Position numbers and translations under genes: made by a program. Of a DNA stretch of 48,058 nucleotides, positions 16,385 to 25,830 are shown piece after piece. Position 1 is the stretch's first letter. Each line of letters starts with the position of its first letter. This DNA comes from Enterovibrio norvegicus DSM 15893. GTDB taxonomy: Bacteria > Pseudomonadota > Gammaproteobacteria > Enterobacterales > Vibrionaceae. The stretch is taken from NCBI RefSeq assembly GCF_900115495.1, contig NZ_FOWR01000040.1:1-48058 (forward strand), given 5' to 3'. Below the pieces are notes generated by a model. The model made no database searches and had not been told where the DNA came from. It was given only the letters and a program-made list of their open reading frames with translations.

Positions 16385-16881
16385 GATGGTTTCTCCTCGC
16401 TGTTATACAGACTCAGATCACTACGTACACCAATTTGGTACAACGAATAGAGAAGTCGCAAGCTACACAGCAACCCCGAAAAGATGATGGCGGCGTAAAG
16501 CACAGACGTTGACCATTGTGTGGCTGATAAGGTTTTACCGCGCTCGATGGCTTGTTGCGTAATTTGTACGCCAAGGTAGCACACCGTGACGGAGTAGATG
16601 AGGAAGATGGATTCGCTGATAAACATCACAATCCGTTTCTTCTTTTGCGAGAACTTGTCGACAAAGTAAGTGACTCGCATGTGCCGATGTTCGCGGATGG
16701 CGTAACTGATCCCAAAGTAAATGAGGTAGACGAAGCACAGCCTTGCGATTTCATTGGCGATAACGATAGAGGTTGAGAAGGCAAAGCGCGCGATCACATC
16801 AGCAAACACCAACACAATGATCGCGAAGAGGCTGGTGACGATGATGGTAGGTTCGAAATACTTTTCGATGATCCGAAACAT
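16381..16881 (-). CDS. TRAP transporter small permease (DctQ family)
   Basis: The product of about 166 residues has four membrane helices, as expected for DctQ, including the IANEIARLCFVYLIYFGISYAIREHRHMRVTYF segment typical of the family. The ATG at 16881 (MFRIIEKYFEP) is chosen. The frame extends 23 codons upstream to an ATG at 16950, but that part is not family-like. It sits between the binding protein and large permease genes. Confidence 0.9.
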   Translation of the reverse strand: MFRIIEKYFEPTIIVTSLFAIIVLVFADVIARFAFSTSIVIANEIARLCFVYLIYFGISYAIREHRHMRVTYFVDKFSQKKKRIVMFISESIFLIYSVTVCYLGVQITQQAIERGKTLSATQWSTSVLYAAIIFSGLLCSLRLLYSLYQIGVRSDLSLYNSEEKPS

Positions 16882-17045
16882 GGTGGATGACTCTCCCTGA
16901 CAGCCCATTTGAGAACGGCCTAGACACAAGCTAAACACAGGGCGTCTCAATCTTTGAGAAGCCCTATGCGCGATGCTCTAAGTGTTAAGTACAGTGCTAA
17001 GTGAGCAAATTATCTTTCTTTACGAGTGATAGTGCTGTGTCACCA

Positions 17046-18029
17046 CTAAGGTTGAAGGTTCGACATAAACTGGTCGTAGAAATCACTGCCCACTTTTTTA
17101 CGTATGTCGGCTTCAATCGCGGTGTTCATGGTTTTACCCAAACGTTCGCGGTCTTCTAACGGTAGGCTGTTAACCTTGAGCCCTTTTTCTTTGAGTGCTG
17201 CTAACGTTTCGTTATTTGTCTTCAAGGTTAAGTCGCGTTGAAGTAGCACGGTTTCTCTTGCAACTTCATCAATCAATTGACGGTCTTTGTCATCAAGATC
17301 GTTGTACCACTCGAGGTTGGCCATCCAAAGTTCAGGCCAGTAAATGTGATTGGTGAGCGATACGTATTTCTGCACTTCAAAAAAGCGCTCAACAAGCATG
17401 GAAGACAAGGCACTTTCTTGTCCGAAAATCAGGTTTTGCTGGAGCGATGAATAGATCTCTCCCCATGTCAGCGGGATGGGCACGGCATCAACAGAACGCC
17501 ATGCACTGATGGCGATAGGGTTATCCGCCGATCGCATACGCAGCCCCGCAAATGCGTCATAACTATCAAGCGGTGCGCGGTTGTTGGTGAAGCTTCTAAA
17601 ACCTAATTCCATAAAGCCCATTGACTTCAAGCCGCGTTTTTCCATGGCGGTGCCCAATGATTTGCCTGCTTCGCCATCAAGCACATTTCGTGCAGTGTCT
17701 TCATCGGCAAACAGCAAGAATTGGTCAAGTACAGCCAACTCATTCACTGTAGAAGACAGGTGAACGGACGCGCCCGTTGCCATGGTAATGTTGCCAGACT
17801 GAACAAGTTCGGTCATTTCTCTCACGCTACCGAGTTGGCCGCCAGGGTAGATTTCAACATCGATGTCCCCGTTGGATCGTTTCTCCAATTCTTTCTCAAA
17901 ATAAAGCAACGATTGATGAATGGGGGAAACTTCTGGTGTGGCGTGGCCAATCCGAATGGTTGTGTCAGCATAAGATGCGCTGGTGGAAAGTAATCCGGCT
18001 ATGACGGTCATCATCAATGAAAATTTCAT
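17046..18029 (-). CDS. TRAP transporter substrate-binding protein (DctP family)
   Basis: The product of about 327 residues starts at ATG 18029, 8 bases after AAGGAG, and has a signal peptide (MKFSLMMTVIAGLLSTSASYA). The mature start TTIRIGHATPEVSPIHQ and the central MRSADNPIAISAWRSVDAVPIPLTWGEIYSSLQ, with an Arg that normally grips a carboxylate, are typical DctP features. It is a periplasmic receptor, so the ligand is probably a carboxylate. It lies 131 bases after the aldolase gene, so it may also have its own promoter. Confidence 0.93.
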   Translation of the reverse strand: MKFSLMMTVIAGLLSTSASYADTTIRIGHATPEVSPIHQSLLYFEKELEKRSNGDIDVEIYPGGQLGSVREMTELVQSGNITMATGASVHLSSTVNELAVLDQFLLFADEDTARNVLDGEAGKSLGTAMEKRGLKSMGFMELGFRSFTNNRAPLDSYDAFAGLRMRSADNPIAISAWRSVDAVPIPLTWGEIYSSLQQNLIFGQESALSSMLVERFFEVQKYVSLTNHIYWPELWMANLEWYNDLDDKDRQLIDEVARETVLLQRDLTLKTNNETLAALKEKGLKVNSLPLEDRERLGKTMNTAIEADIRKKVGSDFYDQFMSNLQP

Positions 18030-18160
18030 GGTGTACTCCTTTTTTGAGCCGTAAATGCCTGCACCGCTCATTATGAGCAGCGTGGTGGTGTTTCTGTGTT
18101 CATGGGTATTGCGTTGGTGTTGTCTCAGCGCATCGAAATCACGCGAGACGATGAAAAACG

Positions 18161-18856
18161 CTAAGTTCGCACACGCTCGAATTCAGCCCATGCTTTTTCG
18201 AATCGGTCAAAGTTGAAGCCTTCTTCTCTTGCCGCTTTCAAAATGATTTGTTCATTCCTGAGCAAGGTTTCAATGGCGTCAGCGAGCAACGGAATGATGT
18301 CCGTCGGGATCACCACTGCGCCATGTCGGTCAGCATGGATGAGATCGCCGTGGGACACGTTTAAACCGAATACGTTAACGGGTTCTCCAATACTCTCGAT
18401 ATGAACAAACCCATGACTTGGGCCCACTGACCCTGCGAGAACGAGAAATTCATCGGGTAAATCGCCGAGATCGCGCATCACGCCATTGGTTAATACACCA
18501 CTCAATCCGAACCCCTTGTGGACATTGGTATTGATTTCCCCCCAAAACGCGCCGATGGCGTCCGGGAAATCCAAATCTTCAATCACTGCGAGGGAAGGGA
18601 AGGGGGCTTCCGACATGTATCGGTAGTAGTCCATGCGCAGTTTTTTTACATCATCAGCGGGCAACCTAGAAGGTTCAAGTGCCGCAATCATTGCCGTTTT
18701 TGCATACCCCACGATGGCGGGATTTTCGGGGGCTGATGTTTGCAATGTTCCCCGCGTGAAATCGTTGAATCCGCGTTTACCTTGAGCGACTTCTATCGCG
18801 TTGCACACCGTTGGGGTGTCCACACTGATCAGTAATTCATAGAGCGTTTTATCCAT
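18161..18856 (-). CDS. RraA-like aldolase/decarboxylase (HMG aldolase family)
   Basis: The 231-residue protein carries the RraA-fold signature around SGVLTNGVMRDLGDLP and DLIHADRHGAVVIP. Metal-dependent members of this family cleave 4-hydroxy-4-methyl-2-oxoglutarate or decarboxylate oxaloacetate; others with the fold are RNase E regulators. In a catabolic operon with transporter genes, a retro-aldol or decarboxylase step is more likely. Its ATG overlaps the stop of the hydrolase gene by one base (TAATG). Confidence 0.82.
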   Translation of the reverse strand: MDKTLYELLISVDTPTVCNAIEVAQGKRGFNDFTRGTLQTSAPENPAIVGYAKTAMIAALEPSRLPADDVKKLRMDYYRYMSEAPFPSLAVIEDLDFPDAIGAFWGEINTNVHKGFGLSGVLTNGVMRDLGDLPDEFLVLAGSVGPSHGFVHIESIGEPVNVFGLNVSHGDLIHADRHGAVVIPTDIIPLLADAIETLLRNEQIILKAAREEGFNFDRFEKAWAEFERVRT

Positions 18857-19563
18857 TAACTATTCAACCATGCAGCGAGTGCGCGCGTGGTTGCCTCCGG
18901 TTGTTCGAGAGTGGGAAGATGGCCAGCGTGTTTAATGACCACATAATCTGCATGAGGGATGAGGGTTTTGATCGCATCATGTCTGTCTTTTGGGCATAGC
19001 TGATCGTCTTCACCCATTAAAATCAAAGTGGGAATATCAACATGCTTGAGCGTTTCTTGTTGATCGGGTCGATCTCGCAGCGCCAGAGATTGATTGACGA
19101 ATGCTGCGTCGCCGAGGCTTTTCGCCATGTGAAGACAAATTGCTTCGATATAGTGATTGGGGTGGTCTCGGTGAAGATACTTAGGGATCATGACCTCTTG
19201 CATGACACTCAGAAGCTCCCTGTTGGCGACACGATCAAGATGGATCTGTCGTCCTGCTTTTACCTCGTCGATTTCTGCGCGCGGGTTAGTATCCATGAGC
19301 GCTAATCTGCTGATGCGATGCGGCGCTTGCCGATAGACTTCCATCGCCAATATGCCGCCCATAGACAGGCCCGCGAGTGCGAAACGTTCAGGCGAATTTT
19401 TGAGCACTTTTCTGGCGAGTGATGCCATCGATTGTTCAGAAGCAATATCCATCACTATGACGTTTCGATCTGTTTGGAATGCTGCTATTTGTGGCGCAAA
19501 CAATCGCTCATCACACATCATGCCGGGCAGAAATACCAAAGGCTCAAGAGAGACGTTGTTCAT
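18856..19563 (-). CDS. Alpha/beta hydrolase
   Basis: The 235-residue alpha/beta-fold protein has a nucleophile elbow GLSMGG (Ser67), an Asp in GEDDQLCP and a His in KHAGHLPTLEQPE, a complete triad. The opening LVFLPGMMCDERLFAPQ gives the oxyanion-hole region. Relatives include BioH/MenH-like esterases and C-C or lactone hydrolases. Coupled to the RraA-like aldolase, it may open a lactone or cleave an ester of the catabolic intermediate. The substrate cannot be read from sequence. Confidence 0.85.
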   Translation of the reverse strand: MNNVSLEPLVFLPGMMCDERLFAPQIAAFQTDRNVIVMDIASEQSMASLARKVLKNSPERFALAGLSMGGILAMEVYRQAPHRISRLALMDTNPRAEIDEVKAGRQIHLDRVANRELLSVMQEVMIPKYLHRDHPNHYIEAICLHMAKSLGDAAFVNQSLALRDRPDQQETLKHVDIPTLILMGEDDQLCPKDRHDAIKTLIPHADYVVIKHAGHLPTLEQPEATTRALAAWLNS

Positions 19564-20522
19564 TACGCATCACCTGTCCAGGTTAACCCTGCTGCATCTT
19601 CTGTTCGCGTGACGCGGAAAAGGCTCGATTCACCAGATACATTGACGTCGAGGTGATAATCCGTGCCCTCTGGTAGCCAAACCGTATCGCCGGGGTTGAG
19701 GGTCAGTGACTCGTCTTCCCAAGCAAGCGTCCAATGCCCGCGCATCACCATTAACACCACATCTTTTTCCGCCGTTTGTGCTTGCTGATTGAGAGAAGTG
19801 CGTGTGAGAAAATCCACGGTGAATCCTGGTTTGTCTTTGAGTAACCCATTTTCACCAATAACTAGCACCGGTTGTTTTGCCGAGATGGCGACCATATCCC
19901 AGTAGCGGGCAACGTAGTGCTTCACCACGGTTGCTGCATCTGGACGAAGCAGGGCGTTGAGCCACTGTGCTTCTGGCAGTGGCATTTCACTTTCGCCGGT
20001 TGGCAAGGTTTCGTTTTTCTCTGTGTCGTACAAACGGCCACTTTCACCGAGTACCAAGCCATGCGCATCGGCTGCTGCTCGAACGTGAGGGGCCCAAATG
20101 ACCCCACCACCCGCATCATCGCCACCAAGGATGGACATGATCATGCCGTAATCGCTGCCAATGTTTTCGAAGCCGCGGAACATGCGGGTGGGAATGTTGA
20201 AAATGTCGCCTTCTTCGAGCACAACCTCTCCGTCTTCGCCGGTTTCTCCCCAAAAGAAGCGCCAACGACCTTTGAGCACAAAAAAAACTTCTGCTGTATT
20301 GTGAGAGTGAAGAGAATTGAAACAGCGTGGTGGTTGGCCAGCCGCGCCAATATTAAAACCCGGTGTGGCTTGAATATGAATGTGCTGGTCGGGGCTTTCG
20401 GACACACCACCACCAATGATGGTAAAGTTTTCTTTCTGATCAGAGCCCGGCGTATGCGCGTCGATAAAGGCGGAACGACACGGTATCAGGTCTCCAAACC
20501 TTACCCATTGCGGTTGTTTCAT
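19563..20522 (-). CDS. Bicupin-domain protein
   Basis: The 319-residue protein has two cupin barrels. The first keeps metal-ligand-like residues (HSHNTAEVFFVLKGRW, about residues 72-88, and GDIFNIPTRMFRG); the second has GHWTLAWEDESLTLNPGDTVWLPEGTDYHL near 260-300 and lacks the usual HxH. Such proteins are dioxygenases, isomerases or sensors. An AAGGAGTG ribosome binding site precedes the ATG. It lies between a SnoaL-like gene and a hydrolase in the catabolic operon, so an enzymatic role on the same substrate is likely. Confidence 0.8.
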   Translation of the reverse strand: MKQPQWVRFGDLIPCRSAFIDAHTPGSDQKENFTIIGGGVSESPDQHIHIQATPGFNIGAAGQPPRCFNSLHSHNTAEVFFVLKGRWRFFWGETGEDGEVVLEEGDIFNIPTRMFRGFENIGSDYGMIMSILGGDDAGGGVIWAPHVRAAADAHGLVLGESGRLYDTEKNETLPTGESEMPLPEAQWLNALLRPDAATVVKHYVARYWDMVAISAKQPVLVIGENGLLKDKPGFTVDFLTRTSLNQQAQTAEKDVVLMVMRGHWTLAWEDESLTLNPGDTVWLPEGTDYHLDVNVSGESSLFRVTRTEDAAGLTWTGDA

Positions 20523-20533
20523 TTCACACTCCT

Positions 20534-20647
20534 TGTTGTGGCGGCTATCTCGTATTGCGGCAGCTCTCTTGTCTTGTGATAGCTCCCTTGAATCGTAATA
20601 GTTCTCTTGAATTGCAATAGTTCTCTAGAATCGCAATAGCTAACCCG
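20534..20647. repeat. Degenerate 19-bp tandem repeat, about six copies, between SnoaL-like and bicupin genes
   Basis: Units begin at 20534, 20553, 20572, 20591, 20610 and 20629. The clearest are AATCGTAATAGTTCTCTTG and AATTGCAATAGTTCTCTAG. The array fills almost the whole gap between two co-oriented genes and runs into the bicupin gene's ribosome binding region and the SnoaL-like gene's stop. Copies drift towards the bicupin side. Confidence 0.75.
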
Positions 20648-21608
20648 TATGCAGGGCGATTTGCTTCCAAATGGCCGTTTCGTCAAAGACGACAAATTCT
20701 CGTCGGATACCACGTGGTCCAAACTCCACGTGTGCAGCGCCCATGACGTAAACATTCGCGCCCGTCGGTTGCCCGAAGCGACCCCAACCGGCATGTTTTC
20801 CATAGAGAGAAAATCGAATGGCGGCACGGGGTGGCATTAACGGGTCTTCTCGGCCAATTTGGTGCTCAATGGTGAACGTTGCGCCGGGAAAGCTTGCGCG
20901 TAATCCGAGCCAGAAGGCTTCAACGGCAGACCATGAATAACCAGACTCACCGCTTGGGTGCGAGACCTGACATGCGCGATCGTAATCTTCTGGAATGCAC
21001 GAATATTCCGCGCTCATCAAACGTTTCAAGGTTTCGACGTAAGCGTCGCCCCAGACGTTGTCATTCCCTTTGCCAAGGTAGGGGCCTAAGGTGTCTTGTT
21101 CTGGCGTAAAAGGCTTGTTGCAGTTGTCTGCACCGCCTTCGGCGTGGATTTGGTCAATCGCGAATTGTTTGGGGTCATGACCGAGCTGTCGAACGATCGA
21201 TCCTTGGTCTCGAATCAACCATTCATCATTGATTTGGTTGTTGATGGCATGGCAATCGGCGATCACTTGGTAACAAAGTTTCTTGCCTGTGGCTTTCCCA
21301 AACTGGCCATCACGGGTATGGGTAGCTTGAGATAAAATACGATGGGAAGACAACATGCCTTCTTCCGGTGAACCCGACCAAATCACGTCCTCACCCAGTA
21401 ATACCCGATCGGGCAATTCGTTGAGCACTGAGCTGGTTTGCGCGATAACGTCTTTGTTGCCAATCGAAATGCCAGCAGGGGTTCTTACGACAATGTCTGA
21501 CGAATAGTAGTCATGCAGTGAGTGGATATTTCTCCCTTCCCAAATCTCTTCCGTGATGGACAAGATATAGTCGGGAAAGTCTGTGAACTTACTATCAAAG
21601 CCTTTCAT
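20640..21608 (-). CDS. SnoaL-like (NTF2-fold) protein, two-domain
   Basis: The product of about 322 residues from ATG 21608, which overlaps the LacI stop as ATGA, has an N-terminal SnoaL-like domain (SLHDYYSSDIVVRTPAGISIGNKDVIAQ) and a C-terminal one (WSAVEAFWLGLRASFPGATFTIEHQIGREDP ... AIRFSLYGKHAGWG). SnoaL-type proteins are small cone-shaped barrels that act as cyclases, isomerases, hydrolases or binding proteins. It is one of four such proteins in this island and the most diverged. Function is unknown. Confidence 0.75.
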   Translation of the reverse strand: MKGFDSKFTDFPDYILSITEEIWEGRNIHSLHDYYSSDIVVRTPAGISIGNKDVIAQTSSVLNELPDRVLLGEDVIWSGSPEEGMLSSHRILSQATHTRDGQFGKATGKKLCYQVIADCHAINNQINDEWLIRDQGSIVRQLGHDPKQFAIDQIHAEGGADNCNKPFTPEQDTLGPYLGKGNDNVWGDAYVETLKRLMSAEYSCIPEDYDRACQVSHPSGESGYSWSAVEAFWLGLRASFPGATFTIEHQIGREDPLMPPRAAIRFSLYGKHAGWGRFGQPTGANVYVMGAAHVEFGPRGIRREFVVFDETAIWKQIALHTG

Positions 21609-22624
21609 GATTTCCAACCTTCGGGGATTTTTGCGGATGTGCGAACCAAGAGCGGCGAACCGATAGCCACCTTCTGTGGGGTATCGTTCTCATGGCTGAT
21701 TTGTTGTAACAGAATACGTACTGTTTCATTGACCATGATGTCTGCATGCTGGGCGAGGGTGGTGAGGCCATAACTCGGCCAACTTGCCGCTGGCACATCG
21801 TCATACCCCACGACGGAAACATCGTCAGGAATACGTAACCCTAGTTCGAAACGCAGCGTGTCCATCACGGCGAGTGCCATGTGGTCATTGGCGACGAAAA
21901 CAGCGTCAGGCGGATCGTCCTGAAACATGGCTTTGGTTGCCGCACTGGCTTTTGCCATATCGAACATGCCTTCGCCGCGCGAATGCAATGCCATGCCGGC
22001 TTGTTGTAAGCCGGCGCGAAATCCAATTTCTCGGTCGCGCTGTGTTGATGTGCATTCCAGACCAGCGATGTAGCTGATTTTTTTATGTCCACCTGCCACC
22101 AGAAACTCTGCAGCAGCCATGCCGCCACTAAAGTTGTCAGAGGTCACAGAAGAGAATTCACCGCCTTGTTGGGCGCGGTTGAACAGTACGATCGGAACGC
22201 CTACCGAACGGCATCTCACGGCCAATTCAGATGACAACTCGACGGAAGCGGCGATGATGCCGTCGACTTGGTAATCCAGAATTTCTTCAATGACTTCATC
22301 AACCACGCTGTCGACATTGTTCGCCATGAAAATCAGGACGTGATAGCCCTGTTCTTGCAATAAATTTGACAGCTTTTCCAATGCTTCGGGGTAAAATTGA
22401 TTGTTGAGGTAGGCCACCACAAGTCCAATCACGCGGCTTTTACCTGAGACCATGGCGCGTGCAAGCACGTTTGGGCGATAACCCAACTCTTCGGCGGCCT
22501 TTTTGACTTTATCGATGGTTTTCTTGGATGCGGATCCGCCGGGCGTAAAGACACGACTGACGGCAGACTGACTGACGCCGGCATGTTTTGCTACATCGGT
22601 TGAGGTGATCTTATCGTTTGCCAT
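21605..22624 (-). CDS. LacI-family transcriptional regulator
   Basis: The 339-residue protein has an N-terminal helix-turn-helix (ITSTDVAKHAGVSQSAVSRVF, about residues 6-26), the hinge region RPNVLARAMVSGKSRVIGLV, and a periplasmic-binding-protein-like sensor domain (DAVFVANDHMALAVMDTL; DVSVVGYDD). It is coupled to genes on both sides (TAATG and ATGA overlaps), so it is made with the pathway it presumably controls. Its operators probably lie in the divergent promoter region at 27447-27886. Confidence 0.93.
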   Translation of the reverse strand: MANDKITSTDVAKHAGVSQSAVSRVFTPGGSASKKTIDKVKKAAEELGYRPNVLARAMVSGKSRVIGLVVAYLNNQFYPEALEKLSNLLQEQGYHVLIFMANNVDSVVDEVIEEILDYQVDGIIAASVELSSELAVRCRSVGVPIVLFNRAQQGGEFSSVTSDNFSGGMAAAEFLVAGGHKKISYIAGLECTSTQRDREIGFRAGLQQAGMALHSRGEGMFDMAKASAATKAMFQDDPPDAVFVANDHMALAVMDTLRFELGLRIPDDVSVVGYDDVPAASWPSYGLTTLAQHADIMVNETVRILLQQISHENDTPQKVAIGSPLLVRTSAKIPEGWKS

Positions 22625-23394
22625 TACTCTGCTGTCCAGCCTCCGTCAACTTTGAGCGAGGTTCCCGTGACCATGCCTGAAGCGCTAGAGGCGAGGTAAA
22701 GCACTGCGCCCATTAAATCTTCCACTTCACCGACACGATCTAACTTAATGTTGCTTTGCAGCCATGCTAGCTTCTCTGGATCTGCGAAGGTGCTTGCGGT
22801 GAGTTCGGTTTTGATGAATGTGGGGCAAATTGTATTTACACGAATGTTCTGTTTGCCCCATTCAATCGCCATGGCTTTGGTAAAACCTTCAACGGCGTGT
22901 TTGCTGGCGCAATACACGGCACGGTCGATGCCGCCAACGTGCGCCATTTGGCTGGAAATGCTAATAAAACTGCCGGGCTTCTGCGCTTCCATTAGGCGAC
23001 GAGCGGCAAATTGGAATAAGAAATACGCGGCTTTCACATTCAGATCGAAGACCGTGTCGAAATCAGCTTGCTGTGTATCGAGCGCGGGTGAATGAATCGC
23101 GAGCCCAGCAGAATTTAAAACAATGTCGTAAGGTTCTCGCGCATTTAGAGCCTGCTCAAGTGCATCAAGTTGGGTGACATCCAACACCAAAATATCAGAT
23201 TGGTAACCTTCTTGGTTGAGGGCTTCTTTTAGTTCTAATAGCTTTTCTTCGCGGCGAGCGATTAAGGTGACGTGGGCACCCGCACTAGCGAGTGTCGTCG
23301 CACAAGCTAGGCCAATACCCGAGGAGGCACCGGAGACAAGTGCTCGTTTTTTAAAGAGATCAAAAGAGGGTGTGATGGGTAGCGATATGGTCAT
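22624..23394 (-). CDS. Short-chain dehydrogenase/reductase
   Basis: The 256-residue Rossmann protein has the NAD(P) motif SGASSGIG (about residues 21-28), the NSAG motif, the catalytic Ser and Tyr-x3-Lys (AVYCASKHAVEG), and the C-terminal SGMVTGTSLKVDGGW typical of the classical family. It oxidises an alcohol or reduces a ketone. AAAGGAAAGG precedes the ATG. It may work with the HisD-like dehydrogenase on a polyol or hydroxy acid. Confidence 0.93.
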   Translation of the reverse strand: MTISLPITPSFDLFKKRALVSGASSGIGLACATTLASAGAHVTLIARREEKLLELKEALNQEGYQSDILVLDVTQLDALEQALNAREPYDIVLNSAGLAIHSPALDTQQADFDTVFDLNVKAAYFLFQFAARRLMEAQKPGSFISISSQMAHVGGIDRAVYCASKHAVEGFTKAMAIEWGKQNIRVNTICPTFIKTELTASTFADPEKLAWLQSNIKLDRVGEVEDLMGAVLYLASSASGMVTGTSLKVDGGWTAE

Positions 23395-24446
23395 AACCTT
23401 TCCTTTGGCAAAACGACGGATCCTGTCGGTCTTGATGTGTTGAATGCTTTTAGTCTCGCAAAAACATCGACCCCAAGTTGCGCATAAATGTCTAATAGAT
23501 CGATAAGCACCCAGTTTTCTTTGATTTTCTTATCTTCGATGCGCCAAAAGTCGAGACTGCGTAAGGTGATTTTCTGGTTTGTTGGTGCAATACCTAGCCA
23601 TCCGTCGCCGGACAAGGTTTGGCGCATGTTCGGCCACCCCGTTACCGCGACATAGTTATCTTGTGCAAAGAAATGCAGTGTGATGTTTTCATTATCTAAT
23701 CCACGATCGGGCATCGCGTTTAAAAATGGGATTTGGTGCCATTGACGAAACCCAGACAAACCGCGACACGTGCCTATGCCAGATGGGCCATACCAGGTTA
23801 AATCTTCATGCCAAGCCTCCGGCAACCTCATTACATCGGGGCCGCCTTGCGAGGGATGCTGCCCGAGGTTGTTGAGCATACGGATAACAATTTCAAGATT
23901 GTCATCACCGCTTTGCTCGCTATTCATGGGTTTGATGCCATCCAACGTGGCAGGGGCAGGCACTAAACCTTCCCGGCCAAGTGACGGCGCCATCGGCCAT
24001 GCATTGGCTTGTTTCATGACTTCCACGATATCCCAAATCACGTGTGCTTCTTCGATGCCATTTGGGGTAATGCGGTAAAATTCGTGGTACCGCATGTGCA
24101 CAAATTGCCCCGTTGGCGGTATGTCTAAAAATGGGGCGATGAAGGTGCCGCAGTAATATCCGCAACAACCCACCCAGCTATTTCCTTGTTGGTCTTGCCC
24201 GTTAATGACAATGGTGTCGCGCCTTTCCGCATCGGGAATTGCCGTGACAAGCGCGTGATAACTGCTGTTTATCCATGCGCTTGCCCCGTGTTGGTCGCCA
24301 AAGGGATAGCACATGTGAATGTTTGCATTCTCGCTAAACATGTCAGACGCAATATCATGAAGTGCCATGATATTGATGCGCCGCTGGCTTTCGCGCCAGC
24401 GGGTAAGCCCGTTCATCCATGATGCTATGTCAGCCGCGTTGGTCAT
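23391..24446 (-). CDS. SnoaL-like (NTF2-fold) protein, two-domain
   Basis: The 351-residue protein holds two SnoaL-like halves. The second contains EAWHEDLTWYGPSGIGTCRGLSGFRQWHQIPFL and ends with LDFWRIEDKKIKENWVLIDLLDIYAQLGVDVF, the characteristic SnoaL tail. These segments are closely echoed in the proteins encoded at 31106-32140 and 25831-26358, which marks a paralogous set. His and Asp residues in WHEDLTWYGP could be catalytic as in SnoaL. Its stop overlaps the SDR start by 4 bases. Confidence 0.8.
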   Translation of the reverse strand: MTNAADIASWMNGLTRWRESQRRINIMALHDIASDMFSENANIHMCYPFGDQHGASAWINSSYHALVTAIPDAERRDTIVINGQDQQGNSWVGCCGYYCGTFIAPFLDIPPTGQFVHMRYHEFYRITPNGIEEAHVIWDIVEVMKQANAWPMAPSLGREGLVPAPATLDGIKPMNSEQSGDDNLEIVIRMLNNLGQHPSQGGPDVMRLPEAWHEDLTWYGPSGIGTCRGLSGFRQWHQIPFLNAMPDRGLDNENITLHFFAQDNYVAVTGWPNMRQTLSGDGWLGIAPTNQKITLRSLDFWRIEDKKIKENWVLIDLLDIYAQLGVDVFARLKAFNTSRPTGSVVLPKERL

Positions 24447-24452
24447 TAAAAA

Positions 24453-25787
24453 TCAGCCTCGTGGTGCCGGTTGACCATAGGGAACGTCTTTCTTTCCATA
24501 GCGTCTGACGCGTACATTGCATTGTTCAGCGTGGCCTACGAAACCTTCTAACATGCACAGACGAGAGCCGTATTCGCCAACGAGCGTGGCGGCTTCATCG
24601 GTGGTGATCTTCTGGTAGCTGTGGGTTTTGAGGTATTTCCCTACCCAGAGTCCGCCCGTGTAGCGCCCCGCTTTTTGCGTGGGCAGGGTGTGGTTCGTGC
24701 CAATCACCTTGTCACCATTAGACACGTTTGTGCGTGGGCCAAGGAATAAGCCGCCATAACAGGTCATGTTTTCAAGGAACCAATCATCACGATCAGTCAT
24801 GACCTGGACATGCTCATAGGCTTTTTCTTCTGATACCTCCAGCATCTCCTCATAGGTGTCGCAGAGGATGATTTCTCCGTAATCTTCCCAGCTCACCTTG
24901 GCGGTATCTGCCGTGGGTAATATTTTCAGTAAGCGTTCAATTTCCACCAAGGTGTCTTTCGCGAGCTTTTCGCTATTGGTGACCAATGCGGCAGGGGAGT
25001 TATAGCCGTGTTCTGCTTGTCCGAGCAAATCTGTGGCACACATCTCTGCATCGACGGTGTCATCTGCGATCACCATGGTTTCCGTCGGGCCTGCAAACAA
25101 ATCAATGCCTACACGGCCAAATAGCTGACGTTTCGCTTCGGCAACAAAGGCATTTCCGGGCCCAACGAGCAAGTGCACAGGTGCAATGGTTTCTGTTCCT
25201 AGCGCCATGGCACCGACGGCCTGAATACCGCCCAGCACGTAGATTTCATCTGCGCCACCAAGATGCATGGCTGCCACAACCGCAGGGTTAGGTTCCCCTT
25301 TGAAAGGAGGAGTACACGCAATCACACGGGGTACTCCCGCCACTTTGGCTGTGGCGACGGACATGTGAGCAGAGGCAACCATGGGGAACTTGCCGCCTGG
25401 CACATAACAACCCACGCTTTGAACAGGGATGTTTTTATGACCCAAAATTACACCGGGTAGCGTTTCAACTTCGACGTCAGTCATCGAATCGCGTTGAATC
25501 TGGGCAAAGTTGGTGACTTGTTCATTGGCGAAGCGAATATCCGCCATGTCTTCTGGTGATACTTTCGCAATCAAGTCCGCAATATCTTGCTCTGAAAGAA
25601 GGAAGGATTCTGGTGCGTAATTGTCGAACTTAATTGCCAGTTCTCTGACCGCAGCGTCACCCTCGCTCTCAATTTTCTTTAACGTATCTGAAACGATCTG
25701 AACGACTTTCTCGTTATCGCTGACTTTGTCTGATTCAGATTTTCCCGTTTTAAGGTAAGTGATAGCCATCAATGTGTTCCTATTCAT
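24453..25787 (-). CDS. Histidinol-dehydrogenase-like NAD-dependent alcohol dehydrogenase (HpsN-like)
   Basis: The product of about 444 residues belongs to the HisD superfamily: [50 protein letters not shown] and [15 protein letters not shown] are conserved, as is LLGQAEHG, which holds HisD metal ligands. Outside histidine operons this branch includes HpsN, which oxidises 2,3-dihydroxypropane-1-sulfonate. ATG 25787 has GGAG 8 bases upstream; ATG 25769 (MAITYLKTG) is equally good and matches the usual family start. The longer frame to 25922 is not supported. A double oxidation of a terminal alcohol to a carboxylate is the expected reaction. Confidence 0.88.
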   Translation of the reverse strand: MNRNTLMAITYLKTGKSESDKVSDNEKVVQIVSDTLKKIESEGDAAVRELAIKFDNYAPESFLLSEQDIADLIAKVSPEDMADIRFANEQVTNFAQIQRDSMTDVEVETLPGVILGHKNIPVQSVGCYVPGGKFPMVASAHMSVATAKVAGVPRVIACTPPFKGEPNPAVVAAMHLGGADEIYVLGGIQAVGAMALGTETIAPVHLLVGPGNAFVAEAKRQLFGRVGIDLFAGPTETMVIADDTVDAEMCATDLLGQAEHGYNSPAALVTNSEKLAKDTLVEIERLLKILPTADTAKVSWEDYGEIILCDTYEEMLEVSEEKAYEHVQVMTDRDDWFLENMTCYGGLFLGPRTNVSNGDKVIGTNHTLPTQKAGRYTGGLWVGKYLKTHSYQKITTDEAATLVGEYGSRLCMLEGFVGHAEQCNVRVRRYGKKDVPYGQPAPRG

Positions 25788-25830
25788 CGTGTTTCTCCAT
25801 TCACGGAGCAAACGGAGAGATTCAAAGTGA

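Noticed and set aside
19872-20579. 235-codon plus-strand frame opposite the bicupin gene
   Set aside because: The bicupin frame has family motifs and a good ribosome binding site; the opposite frame has neither.
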